This document shows, piece by piece, positions 1 to 7,934 of a stretch of 64,000 bases of DNA. How positions within the stretch are numbered: position 1 is the first letter of the stretch; each line of letters opens with the position of its first letter. A program made the position numbers and the translations under genes. The stretch comes from DATKZH01 sp035528065 (lineage in GTDB: Bacteria > Planctomycetota > Planctomycetia > Pirellulales > Thermoguttaceae): assembly GCA_035528065.1 (NCBI GenBank), contig DATKZH010000341.1:1-64000 (forward strand), in the 5' to 3' direction. The notes beneath the pieces are model-generated. The model saw only the letters and a list, made by a program, of their open reading frames with translations. It did no database searches and had not been told where the DNA came from.

Positions 1-362
1 CGGGCGGCGAAACGTCCCGTCGGGCCCGCCGGGCCGCGCAAAACTGGAAGCACCCCGGGGTGCCCAAAAAACGTCTTGCGGCTCGGCGCTAACATGGTAT
101 GCTCGAACGTGTTAGGCCGAATACCGAGTGCCCGAAAGACCCCAAAACAGCCCGTCCAAGTGTCCAACAAAGCCGACCATGAACCGCCCTAACCCCATAC
201 CTGGCAACACGTTGCGTCCAAAACAATTGTTGGACGGTTTTTGTTGGTTCGAACGAAACCTCGAAGTCCTTTCGTACCCGGGGCTTGCGCGAGCGACCTC
301 GTCCAAAAAGGGCGTTTCGCCCAGTACCTGGCGTGCGCGCAGGTGGCCTATGACCCTGTAGC

Positions 363-438
363 ACGTGCGCTGGAACCCCAGCGCACGTACCATGGAACCC
401 CAGCGCACTACCCCTCGGGCCCCAGCGCACGTGCGCTG
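363..438. repeat. Cluster of CAGCGCAC palindromes
   Basis: Positions 363-373 and 378-388 form a perfect 11-bp inverted repeat (ACGTGCGCTGG with its complement) around a 4-nt loop. A third arm, CCCAGCGCAC, follows near 399-408, and 423-438 is a perfect 16-bp palindrome CAGCGCACGTGCGCTG. Function is unknown; it could be a REP-like structure. Confidence 0.7.
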
Positions 439-678
439 CCGGTATCTGAAGGGGGTAGTTCCCCTCCTAGGTGGCGAACTCGACGCTGCGGCGAAAGTGA
501 CCGTGTCCAAGAAATCCGGGACGCACGCCGGGCAGTCGACCAGCCGTAGGGCGAGTGAAACGCACCACCCACGATACAACCACATGTCACGTCAGCCGCG
601 TTGCCACGGTCGCTCAGCGTGGTGGCGTTCCCGGCCTTCACCAAGAATGGTGCGTTTGACGCATCCTACTTCACTGAA

Positions 679-727
679 GCGAGGCGGAGCCTCGCGGTAG
701 TGCGTTCCCAGGCGGAGCCTGGGAACG
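679..727. repeat. Two adjacent REP-like hairpins
   Basis: GCGAGGC-GGA-GCCTCGC (679-695) is followed by CGTTCCCAGGC-GGA-GCCTGGGAACG (703-727). Both stems are perfect and both have the loop GGA. From memory, such GGAGCCTGGGAACGAG-type repeats are common between genes in planctomycete genomes. They sit about 37 bp past the stop of the minus-strand oxidoreductase and could act at its 3' end. Confidence 0.7.
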
Positions 728-763
728 AGGGCTGCGACTGCCGCGGCCGCCGGCAAAGCCTTC

Positions 764-1876
764 TCACCCCGGCATCTTCCGCACCGTGCCCGGGACGATC
801 GGGCGGTGACGCTCGGCGCTGGCTACGGCCGCGAAGCAGAGGGCGAGGCTCTTGAGGTTCTGCCGGGCGCTGTTCTCGGGCTCGCGGCCCTCTTCGATTG
901 CGCACAACAGCTCGCCCATGGTGCCGTGGAAGCCGTCGGGGAACCAGCAGCCTTGGAGGCGGGGGCTGGCTTGGCCTTCGGCGGTCGCGAGGGTGACCTT
1001 TTGGTGCTTGAGGTCGGGGCCCGCGCTCGATAGCGTGCCGAGGCGGCCGGTCACGTAGGTGCGGTCCTGAGGGCCGAACTGCGTGTGGGCGTCGAAAACG
1101 AGCGAGGCCTGGGCCCCGTCGTATTCGACCAGCGCCTGGGCCAAGAGCGGCGGCTTCATCGACTGCCAGCCGGTTCGCGCGACCGAGGCATACACCCGCT
1201 TGGGCTCGCGATCGCCGAGGAAGCAGGTCAAGATATCGAACCAGTGGATGGCGAAGTCGTAGAGGATCAGGTGCTTGACCTCATCGAACGGCGTGCCTTT
1301 GAGGAAGCTGTGGTCCCAGTGGACCGACGCGTGCGCGGCGGCGACCTCGCCGATCAGCCCTGCCTCGATGGCATGGCGGATGTAGCTGAAGTGGGGGGCC
1401 CAGCGCCCGTTCTGGTTGACGGCCAGCTTGACGCCCTTGCGGTCGGCCAGGTCGACCATGCGCCGGCCGAACGTGAGATCGAGGACGAACGGCTTCTGGC
1501 TCAGCACGTGCTTGCCGGCTTCGAGCGCCGCCTGGATCATCGGCGCCCGTTGGTGCGGATGGGCGGCCAGATCGACCACTTCGACGTCGTCGCGGCGCAC
1601 GACGTCGCGCCAGTCGCGATAGACCTTGGCCTCGGGGAAGAACTCGTCACGCCGCTTTCTGGCCCGGCCGAGGTCCAAGTCGCAAAGCGCCACCACGGGG
1701 TAGCCGGCCCTGCGGTAGACGGTCAGATGATGCTTGGTGATCCCGCCGCAGCCGACCAGCGCGATGTTGGGCCGGTACCGCTTGGGGTCCCGCGGCTTGT
1801 AGGGGAGCTTGGGGGCGGGCATGCGGCGGATCTCCGCAGATTGCGGACCGGAAACACGTTTGCCTTTCTTCGCCAT
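764..1876 (-). CDS. Gfo/Idh/MocA-family oxidoreductase
   Basis: A 370-aa probable NAD(P)-dependent sugar or inositol dehydrogenase-like protein, cytoplasmic. After a basic, Pro-rich 35-residue N-terminus comes a Rossmann strand and glycine motif (IALVGCGGITKHH). The catalytic-lysine region reads GKHVLSQKPF, where the classical EKP is replaced by QKP, a variant I recall from environmental members. A D-x3-H-x2-D pattern (DFAIHWFDIL) marks the C-terminal substrate domain. There is no signal peptide, whereas many planctomycete paralogues carry a Tat signal. It is transcribed away from the flavoprotein gene at 2269, with a 392-bp gap holding a long inverted repeat. The substrate cannot be deduced; the neighbours suggest carbohydrate catabolism. 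Confidence 0.9.
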   Translation of the reverse strand: MAKKGKRVSGPQSAEIRRMPAPKLPYKPRDPKRYRPNIALVGCGGITKHHLTVYRRAGYPVVALCDLDLGRARKRRDEFFPEAKVYRDWRDVVRRDDVEVVDLAAHPHQRAPMIQAALEAGKHVLSQKPFVLDLTFGRRMVDLADRKGVKLAVNQNGRWAPHFSYIRHAIEAGLIGEVAAAHASVHWDHSFLKGTPFDEVKHLILYDFAIHWFDILTCFLGDREPKRVYASVARTGWQSMKPPLLAQALVEYDGAQASLVFDAHTQFGPQDRTYVTGRLGTLSSAGPDLKHQKVTLATAEGQASPRLQGCWFPDGFHGTMGELLCAIEEGREPENSARQNLKSLALCFAAVASAERHRPIVPGTVRKMPG

Positions 1877-2268
1877 CGAAATGCCTCAACCAGTGTCCTG
1901 TCGCAAAGCGCCGTGCAGTCGTTGCCGGCGGTGGCTGCTCGGCCAACGCACCTTCGGCGACAACGCGAAGACTACCAGCATCCTCGCCGAGGAGGAAGGC
2001 CGGGGCGCCGACGGAACGCCTTCGGCAGACGCAGGCGATCCGGGGGCAACCGCAACGCGTTTGCGGAATTTGCCCCGATCGGGTGGTGGTTGAGGCGCGT
2101 GAGAGCTGGGATTACAATCCCCTGGACGAGCGTTTCCGCACGAAAAAAGGGGACGCGGCTCTTTTTTCAGCAGCGCACTCGCCCCCGCAAGCCTCAACGG
2201 GAAAAAAGAGCCGCGTCCCCTTTTTTCGGCGCAACCCAGAGCCTCCCTCCCGGAAAGGATGGCATATC
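1877..2268. other. Divergent intergenic region
   Basis: The 392 bp between the starts of the oxidoreductase (minus) and the flavoprotein (plus) should hold both promoters. I could not identify convincing -35/-10 boxes. Its main visible feature is the 28-bp perfect inverted repeat at 2141-2228. Confidence 0.6.
2141..2228. repeat. 28-bp perfect inverted repeat, 32-nt spacer
   Basis: The left arm (2141-2168) and right arm (2201-2228) are exact reverse complements over 28 bases. Each arm carries GGGGACGCGGCTC flanked by A6/T6 runs. The element ends 24 nt before the Shine-Dalgarno sequence of the flavoprotein gene. Transcribed from either side it would form a very stable hairpin. The T-runs lie inside the arms rather than after them, so it is not a textbook terminator. 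Confidence 0.85.
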
Positions 2269-4251
2269 ATGCGCGAGGAAGTCCTGACAGTCTCCGGTCC
2301 CGCTGACGAGCAGGTGTCGTTGCCCGTGACGTGGGTCCATACCCTGGTGATCGGCAGCGGTGCGGCCGGGTTGAACGCGGCCGTGCAGCTTCGCGCGGGC
2401 GGCGTCGACGACGTGTTGATCGTGACCGAGGGGCTCGATATGGGCACGTCGATCAACACGGGGAGCGACAAGCAGACCTACTACAAGCTGTCGATGTGCG
2501 GCGAAGACGCCGACGCCCCCCGCACCATGGCCGAGACCTACTTCTCCGGCGGAAGCATGCACGGCGACCTGGCCCTGGTCGAGGCGAGCCAGTCGGCCCG
2601 GGCGTTCATCAACCTGGTGAACCTGGGCGTGCCCTTCCCCCGCGACGCCTACGGCCAGTTCATCGGATACAAGACCGACCACGATCCGCGGCAGCGGGCC
2701 ACGTCGATCGGGCCCTACACCTCGCGGCAGATGTGCCGGGCGCTGGTGCGACAGGTGGATCTCCTGGGGATACCCGTGCGCGAGGGGCGCAACGTCGTCG
2801 GCCTGCTGGTGCTCGGCGGGGGCGACGCGCGTCGGGCGGCGGGCGCGATCGCCCTGCGGCCGGACGGCACGCTGGAAGCGTATGGGGCCGAGAACGTGGT
2901 GTTCGCCGTGGGCGGCCCGGGCGGGCTGTACAAGACGAGCGTCTATCCGAAGGTCCATACCGGGGCGATTGGGCTGGGCCTGATGGCGGGCGCCTGCGCG
3001 CAGAACCTGCCCGAGTCGCAGTACGGCATGGCTTCGATCGGGTTTCGCTGGAACGTGTCGGGCACGTACATGCAGGTGATCCCCCGGTTCATCAGCACGG
3101 CCGCCGACGGCCGGAGCGACGAGCGGGAGTTCCTGCCCGACTACTTCGACTCGATCGGCCGGATGTGCTCGAACGTCTTCCTCAAGGGCTACCAGTGGCC
3201 GTTCGACTCCCGCAAGGTGGTGGGCGGGTCGTCGATCATCGACATCCTGGTCTACATCGAGAGCGTGCTTCGAGGGCGGCGCGTGTTTCTCGACTTCCGC
3301 CGCAATCCCGAAGGCTTCCGATTCGACGACCTGAGCAAGGAAGCCCTGGACTACCTGACCAACTCGAACGCCCTTCAGGACACGCCGATCGAGCGACTGC
3401 GGCAGATGAACCCCCAGGCGATCGAGCTTTACAAGGAGCACGGGATCGACGTGACGCGCGAGCCGCTGGAGATCGCTGTCTGTGCCCAGCACAACAACGG
3501 CGGGCTGGCCGGCAACCACTGGTGGGAGTCGGTGAACGTCAAGCATCTCTTCCCCGTGGGGGAGGTGAACGGCTCGCATGGTGTGTATCGTCCGGGCGGA
3601 TCGGCCTTGAATTCCGGCCAGGTCGGCTCGTTTCGCGCCGCCGAGTTCATTGCCAACCGGTACCGCGACGAGGACCTGCCGCAGGAAGCGGTCACGGCCG
3701 AAGCCACGCGGGCGGCCTCCGAGCTGCTGGCCTGGATCGACAAATGCTCCCGGGCCGAGTCGCCCTGGCAGGCGGAGCGCGAGGAGCTCCAGGAGCGGAT
3801 GACCCGAGCGGGCGCCCACATTCGATCGGCCGTGGAGCTGGGCAAGGCCGTGCGCGAGGCGTGGGAGCAATACGAGCGAATCGAATCGTCGGGCTGCCGC
3901 GCTTCGGACGCCGGGGACCTGGCCGAAGCGCTCAGGAACCGGCACCTCGCGTTCGCCCATGCGGTGTATCTCGAAGCGGTGCTGTTCGCCGTTGAGAGCG
4001 GCGTGGGAAGCCGAGGCTCGGCCATCGTGCTCGACGCGGGCGGGACCAAGGTCCACGACGGGCTGGACGACCAGTGGCGAATCGTGCCCGAAGACCCCCA
4101 GTTCCGCGAAAAGGTTCTGGAGACGCTCGCGAGTCGCGAGGGCAAGGCACAAAGCCGCTGGGTCGACCGGCGCCCGGTGCCCGAGAGCGACCTCTGGTTC
4201 GAGACCGCGTGGGCCCGATTCCGTAGTGGGGAGGTCTATCGGACGGAGTAG
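2269..4251 (+). CDS. FAD-dependent oxidoreductase, fumarate-reductase/SdhA-like
   Basis: A 660-aa flavoprotein of the succinate dehydrogenase/fumarate reductase flavoprotein superfamily. The dinucleotide-binding motif VIGSGAAGLNAAVQL lies at about residues 26-40. A second FAD-contacting region (VGEVNGSHGVYRPGGSALN) lies around residue 430 and resembles the C-terminal FAD motif of SdhA, NadB and AprA. No signal peptide is seen. ATG 2269 was chosen because GGAAAGGA precedes it at 2252-2259; the open frame runs upstream through the inverted repeat but shows no family similarity there. No iron-sulfur or membrane-anchor partner is adjacent, so it is unlikely to be part of a respiratory complex. 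The substrate is unknown. Confidence 0.85.
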   Translation: MREEVLTVSGPADEQVSLPVTWVHTLVIGSGAAGLNAAVQLRAGGVDDVLIVTEGLDMGTSINTGSDKQTYYKLSMCGEDADAPRTMAETYFSGGSMHGDLALVEASQSARAFINLVNLGVPFPRDAYGQFIGYKTDHDPRQRATSIGPYTSRQMCRALVRQVDLLGIPVREGRNVVGLLVLGGGDARRAAGAIALRPDGTLEAYGAENVVFAVGGPGGLYKTSVYPKVHTGAIGLGLMAGACAQNLPESQYGMASIGFRWNVSGTYMQVIPRFISTAADGRSDEREFLPDYFDSIGRMCSNVFLKGYQWPFDSRKVVGGSSIIDILVYIESVLRGRRVFLDFRRNPEGFRFDDLSKEALDYLTNSNALQDTPIERLRQMNPQAIELYKEHGIDVTREPLEIAVCAQHNNGGLAGNHWWESVNVKHLFPVGEVNGSHGVYRPGGSALNSGQVGSFRAAEFIANRYRDEDLPQEAVTAEATRAASELLAWIDKCSRAESPWQAEREELQERMTRAGAHIRSAVELGKAVREAWEQYERIESSGCRASDAGDLAEALRNRHLAFAHAVYLEAVLFAVESGVGSRGSAIVLDAGGTKVHDGLDDQWRIVPEDPQFREKVLETLASREGKAQSRWVDRRPVPESDLWFETAWARFRSGEVYRTE

Positions 4252-4266
4252 CGGGACAAGAGAAAG

Positions 4267-4362
4267 CCTGCGCGGTCGGTTGCCTGCGCGGTCGGGTGCC
4301 TGCACGATCGGGTGCCTGCACGATCGGGTGCCTGCACGATCGGGTGCCTGCACGATCGGGTG
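4267..4362. repeat. Tandem array, six 16-bp units
   Basis: Six head-to-tail 16-mers run from 4267 to 4362. The last four are identical (CCTGCACGATCGGGTG). The first two carry GCGCGGTC in place of GCACGATC, and the first also has a G-to-T change near its end. There are no spacers, so it is not a CRISPR array. Confidence 0.9.
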
Positions 4363-4363
4363 C

Positions 4364-4401
4364 CACTGGCGTCTCGCCAGTGCACGGGCAAGAGGCCCGT
4401 G
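4364..4401. repeat. Two adjacent REP-like hairpins
   Basis: CACTGGCG-TCT-CGCCAGTG (4364-4382) is followed directly by CACGGGC-AAGAG-GCCCGTG (4383-4401). Both stems are perfect. They lie between the tandem array and the long inverted repeat. Confidence 0.85.
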
Positions 4402-4411
4402 GCACCCTACT

Positions 4412-4549
4412 ATGGCCCGTTCCAGAAAAACTGCAACGAATGCCGGTAGTCCACGCTAACCCGAATCGCAAGCGAGGGCCGGCGCTTTCGCGTGTTTGTC
4501 CCTCGCTGGCGCTTCGGGTTAGTGTCGCAGTTTTTCTGGAACGGGCCAT
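4412..4549. repeat. Nested long inverted repeat
   Basis: The outer arms 4412-4434 and 4527-4549 are perfect 23-bp complements and include an A5/T5 tract. The inner arms 4456-4478 and 4500-4522 are 23 bp with two mismatches; they carry the CTAACCCGAAGCGCCAGCGAGGG-type motif that I recall as widespread in planctomycete genomes. The element lies between convergent genes, 12 bp beyond the esterase stop, so it could end transcription from both sides. Confidence 0.85.
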
Positions 4550-4561
4550 GCGCCGTACGAT

Positions 4562-6697
4562 TCACTGCGGCTCGACTTGGAGGCTCTCGAAGTTGGCCAG
4601 GAGGGTGAAAACCTGGGCCAGCCACGCGGGGTCGCCTGCTTCGGGGGGCGCGTTGCGCAGGGTGAGCTTCCGATCGGCCACCAGCGCGGCCCACTGGAGC
4701 ACGTCGCCGTGCTCGAGGACGCACGAGACCAAGGGTAGATTTCGTTTCTCGAAGCAGCAGCCCGCCAGGTCCACGTCGACCGAGGTGATCCGCGGGTCGA
4801 GCGCGGCCGCGAACAGGGCCGCGATGGCGAGCCCGCCCGAATTGCGGGTGATGAGCGTGACGTCGGTTGCGTCGGCGTCGGGGCGCGACAAGAGGCCGTC
4901 GATCACCGCCCTGAGATCCGTCGAGGCCATGCCCGGGACGGGTCGTCCCCAGACGATCCCGTTTCGCTCCCACGCCTGGGGCTGTCGGGATTCGTCCTTG
5001 CTCCCCGTGGAGAAGAGTTCGCCGTAGCACCGCACGTCGGCAAGCGCGACCAGGGAGCCTTCCCGGGCAAGCTGCCGGGCAGACCCCTGGCCGTCCTTTT
5101 CCAAGAGCGATTCCTTTCCGGCTTCGTCACAAAGCACGATCACCGGCAACTTCCCATCGGCAGCTTCGCGTCGCACGACGATCGTCGGCACGAGGATTCC
5201 GCCCTCGCTCGGGTAGGCGACGCGCTGGACGATAATCGCTCCGTGGGCCTCGCCGGAGAGCTCTTCCGGCCCGGCAAGCCTCTTGGGCTCCGTCGCACGC
5301 CGCGGTAGCACCGCCTGCTCTCCGAGGAGGTCTTGGAGCGTGTCGATCATCCGCGCGCGGTACTCGCGCCACTGGTCCGGGGTGGCGAGGCTTGGGGTCT
5401 TGTATCCCTGCTCTTGGCGGTAGATGCGGCCGATCTCGCCAAAGCCCTTGTCGTTGGGCACGTCGGCCGAGAGCTTCGTGAGCGTTTCGACGGGGAACGT
5501 TTCCACCACGTCCGGCTCGGCCACCGGTCCGCCCGGGTCGCGGCCGCGGACCCACTTCTCCATCCACCCGTACGTGCGCTCGCGTTTCTGGCGGTCGTAG
5601 GAGTGGGGCGTGTCGTAGTATTGGCAGTCGACGCGATCCGGCAGGCCGTTCTCCGCATAGAGCTTCGCGATGGTCGGGAGGTTCTCCGTCTCGAACTCCT
5701 TGGTCCAGTCGTTCATGGTGAGGTATTCGACGGGCGTGGGTAGTGCCAACGCACTGATCTCCGGATGATCGGTAAACTGCATCACCCGGGGAAAGTGGTT
5801 GCACGTGCAGTGATGGCGGTCGGGGAACATGATCCGCCGGAAGTCGCAGGTGAGGCCGACGATGGTCGCCGCCTTGACGCGGGGGTCGAGGGCGGCGAGC
5901 ATCTGCGCTTGCAGCCCGCCGCCGGAGGCACCGGCCACGCCGATCCTCGTCTTGTCGACCTCGGGGAGCGTTTCCAGGTAGTCCAACGCCCGGAAGTTGT
6001 TCCAGATCATCAGCGTCTGGTGCGACACGCCGACGGAGAGATCCTCGTAATGGTTCTGCGTGGAGGTGAACGTGACGTATCCGAGCCGGGCGAACGTGAG
6101 ACACCGCTTCTGCACTTCCACATGGGCGTTTCCGTCCTTCCAGTGTCCGTGCGGACAGAGCATCGCCGGGGCCGGTCGCTCGGGCAGCTCCTTGGGCATG
6201 TAGAGCAGCCCGGCCGAATAGACCCCCGGCCAGAGCTGGTAATGGACGCGTCGGACCGTGCACCACGGGTGGTCGAGGGGCTCGGACTGGTGCACGTCGA
6301 GCGCGATCCGCTGCGGGAGCGGCCAAAGGCCGGCGCTTTGGAGCACCATCTTCCTCAGCTTTCGCTGATGCTCGGCGAACTCCCGCCCCTTGCGTACGAC
6401 AAACGGCTTCGGCACCGACATCTCGTGATAGTACTCGACGAGCATCCTGGCGGTGTCGAGCCGGTCGATTCCTTGCCGTGCCGGCCCGCTCGGCTCCTGT
6501 GCCGAGTCTCCCGCGAACCCGGTTGCAGCACACGGGGACGGGCGATCGAGGCAGAGGATCGCGACGAGGACGACCAGGACGCCGCATCGTCGCCAAGCGA
6601 GAAAGCGGTCGTCGGCATTGCGACGTCCCAAAGGCCTCTCGTTCCCAAGCTCCGGCTTGGGAACGCAGCGTGCGATGCGAGTCTCTTGGTTTGACAT
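4562..6697 (-). CDS. Exported alpha/beta-hydrolase, acetylxylan-esterase-like
   Basis: A 711-aa esterase-like protein, probably exported: a hydrophobic stretch at residues 39-50 (GVLVVLVAILCL) follows an unusually long, charged N-terminus. The first hydrolase module has the nucleophile elbow GASGG (Ser258) and a later DTPHSYDR segment that may supply the catalytic His. The C-terminal ~200 residues look like a second, degenerate hydrolase module (RNSGG in the elbow position). ATG 6697 was chosen because AAGGGAG lies upstream of it. Residues about 11-20 are encoded by a REP-like hairpin (6640-6665), so the native start may be further downstream, just before the hydrophobic segment. A probable role is deacetylation of plant or algal polysaccharides; the substrate is inferred, not shown. 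Confidence 0.8.
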   Translation of the reverse strand: MSNQETRIARCVPKPELGNERPLGRRNADDRFLAWRRCGVLVVLVAILCLDRPSPCAATGFAGDSAQEPSGPARQGIDRLDTARMLVEYYHEMSVPKPFVVRKGREFAEHQRKLRKMVLQSAGLWPLPQRIALDVHQSEPLDHPWCTVRRVHYQLWPGVYSAGLLYMPKELPERPAPAMLCPHGHWKDGNAHVEVQKRCLTFARLGYVTFTSTQNHYEDLSVGVSHQTLMIWNNFRALDYLETLPEVDKTRIGVAGASGGGLQAQMLAALDPRVKAATIVGLTCDFRRIMFPDRHHCTCNHFPRVMQFTDHPEISALALPTPVEYLTMNDWTKEFETENLPTIAKLYAENGLPDRVDCQYYDTPHSYDRQKRERTYGWMEKWVRGRDPGGPVAEPDVVETFPVETLTKLSADVPNDKGFGEIGRIYRQEQGYKTPSLATPDQWREYRARMIDTLQDLLGEQAVLPRRATEPKRLAGPEELSGEAHGAIIVQRVAYPSEGGILVPTIVVRREAADGKLPVIVLCDEAGKESLLEKDGQGSARQLAREGSLVALADVRCYGELFSTGSKDESRQPQAWERNGIVWGRPVPGMASTDLRAVIDGLLSRPDADATDVTLITRNSGGLAIAALFAAALDPRITSVDVDLAGCCFEKRNLPLVSCVLEHGDVLQWAALVADRKLTLRNAPPEAGDPAWLAQVFTLLANFESLQVEPQ
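6640..6665. repeat. REP-like hairpin inside a coding region
   Basis: CGTTCCCAAGC-TCCG-GCTTGGGAACG is a perfect 11-bp stem. It is the same class as the 703-727 hairpin, with AAGC instead of AGGC. It lies inside the predicted N-terminus of the esterase, about 30 bp downstream of the chosen start. Confidence 0.8.
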
Positions 6698-6844
6698 GGC
6701 GCTCCCTTTGCTCAACAATGGGCGTCTGCGACGGCGGGAGGGTCGGAGCGAGGCCACGGCGGCTGAGTGACGGACGGCCGGGAACCGTCGGGCGCTATTG
6801 TGCCACGTTGCCGCGCCGAGCGAAAGTGGCGGTTGACTTGGGAT

Positions 6845-6960
6845 CGGCCGAAGAATGACTTCCGCATTTGCGGAGTAGCAGGCACACGGCGCGTGCCGTA
6901 ACCAGCGGACGGCACACGGCGTGTGCCTGCTACTGAAGTCGGAAAGTTGTTTTTCGGCCG
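6845..6960. mobile_element. MITE-like element, copy 1 (complete)
   Basis: This 116-bp palindromic element is bounded by CGGCCGAA and its complement. The imperfect terminal inverted repeats are about 20 bp (CGGCCGAAGAATGACTTCCG against CGGCCGAAAAACAACTTTCC). The core is the inverted repeat GTAGCAGGCACACGGCG...CGTGTGCCTGCTAC. It lies between the divergent esterase and metallophosphoesterase genes and ends 34 bp before the latter's start. Copy 3 at 30097 is the same sequence in the opposite orientation. No transposase or clear target-site duplication is seen. Confidence 0.75.
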
Positions 6961-6993
6961 ACCCATACGGGATCTCGGTTGGGAGCACCCTTG

Positions 6994-7860
6994 ATGACAA
7001 GCCGAATCGACCGGCGGGGATTCCTGGTGGGCGCAGGCGGCGCGGCCGCGGCGACATGGCTCGGGCCGTTCGGCGCAGGCCGCGCGGACGCAAACGGGGA
7101 AGGCGACCCGAGCGAGTTCTTCTTCCTCGTGGCCGCCGATCCGCAGCTCTTCTGGGGTCCCGTCGAGCTGTGGCAGAAGACGATCGACCACGCCAATCGG
7201 CTCAAGCCGGCGTTTCTCGTGGTTTGCGGCGACCTGATCCACGAACTGGGCACGGAGGAGCAGGCGCGGGCTTATCTGGGAGTTGCCGGAAAGCTGGACA
7301 AGTCGATCCCGCTTCGGAACGTGGCGGGCAACCACGACGTCTACTCCGAGCCCACGCCCAAGTCGCTCGCTTGGTACGAGGAGCGTTTCGGCAAGCCGTG
7401 GTACTCGTTTACCCATGGCGGCTGCCTGTTCCTCGTGCTCGAATCGAACCTGCTCAGCCAGCCGCAACGCGCCCCCGAGATGGCCGAGCGGCAGACGGCC
7501 TGGCTCGAGAAGACCCTCGAATCGGCGAGCCAGCAGCGGTTCCATCACATCATCGTCTTCCAGCATGTCCCGCTCTGCCTCGACCGGGTCGACGAGCCGG
7601 ACGGTTACTTCAACGTCCCGGGGCCGCGGCGCAAGGAGCTTCTCGACCTGCTCCACAGGCACGGCGTGAGGGCCGTCTTCTCGGGCCACCATCACCGCAA
7701 CGCCTACGCGAAGGACGGAGATATCGAGCTCGTGACCACGAGCTCCTGCTGCAAGCCATTGGGCAAGGACCCCACGGGGCTGCGGATCGTCAAGGTCTTC
7801 GGCGACCACATCGAGCACCGGTACTACGGCTTCGAGGAGATGCCGGAGAAGGTCGACTGA
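6994..7860 (+). CDS. Tat-exported metallophosphoesterase
   Basis: A 288-aa calcineurin-like phosphoesterase. The N-terminus carries a twin-arginine signal (DRRGFLVG followed by an Ala/Gly-rich stretch), so export as a folded metalloprotein is expected. The metal-binding blocks appear in the usual order: ADPQ (D-x-Q instead of D-x-H), GDLIHE, GNHD and GHHH. ATG 6994 was preferred over the upstream TTG 6979 because GGGAG at 6981-6985 sits 8 nt before it. It is followed 74 bp later by the UroD-like gene on the same strand and may be co-transcribed with it. The substrate is unknown; many planctomycete genomes hold exported paralogues. Confidence 0.88.
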   Translation: MTSRIDRRGFLVGAGGAAAATWLGPFGAGRADANGEGDPSEFFFLVAADPQLFWGPVELWQKTIDHANRLKPAFLVVCGDLIHELGTEEQARAYLGVAGKLDKSIPLRNVAGNHDVYSEPTPKSLAWYEERFGKPWYSFTHGGCLFLVLESNLLSQPQRAPEMAERQTAWLEKTLESASQQRFHHIIVFQHVPLCLDRVDEPDGYFNVPGPRRKELLDLLHRHGVRAVFSGHHHRNAYAKDGDIELVTTSSCCKPLGKDPTGLRIVKVFGDHIEHRYYGFEEMPEKVD

Positions 7861-7934
7861 CCCATGCGATGGACGAGAGCGCCGCGCGTGGCGATTTGCT
7901 CTCCAAGACGCGACGCCCCGAGGAGGCCGAATTG

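Larger units (their letters stand above)
1..763. other. Gene-poor left edge with palindromes
   Basis: No credible coding region is seen; the open frames here are short, mutually overlapping and resemble no family I know. The stretch contains a cluster of CAGCGCAC-type palindromes near 363-438 and two REP-like hairpins at 679-727, listed separately. It lies beyond the 3' end of the minus-strand oxidoreductase that ends at 764. Confidence 0.6.
4252..4561. other. Convergent intergenic region packed with repeats
   Basis: The flavoprotein gene and the minus-strand esterase gene converge here. The gap holds a 16-bp tandem array, two short hairpins and a nested long inverted repeat, annotated separately. 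No gene is present. Confidence 0.8.

Noticed and set aside
1085..2287. 400-aa plus-strand frame opposite the Gfo/Idh/MocA gene
   Set aside because: It runs through the inverted repeat and the divergent promoter region and shows no family pattern.
2194..4353. 719-aa open frame on the minus strand opposite the flavoprotein gene
   Set aside because: It is low in hydrophobic residues and rich in Arg/His/Pro, as expected for the antisense of a GC-rich gene, while the plus strand has clear flavoprotein motifs.
4267..4362. Possible CRISPR array in the 16-bp repeats
   Set aside because: The units are directly adjacent without spacers, are too short, and no cas gene is present.
6921..7934. N-terminal 338 codons of a 700-codon plus-strand frame that ends in the UroD-like gene
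   Set aside because: This part overlaps the metallophosphoesterase gene in another frame and has shadow-type composition; the UroD similarity begins at 7935 with its own ribosome binding site.
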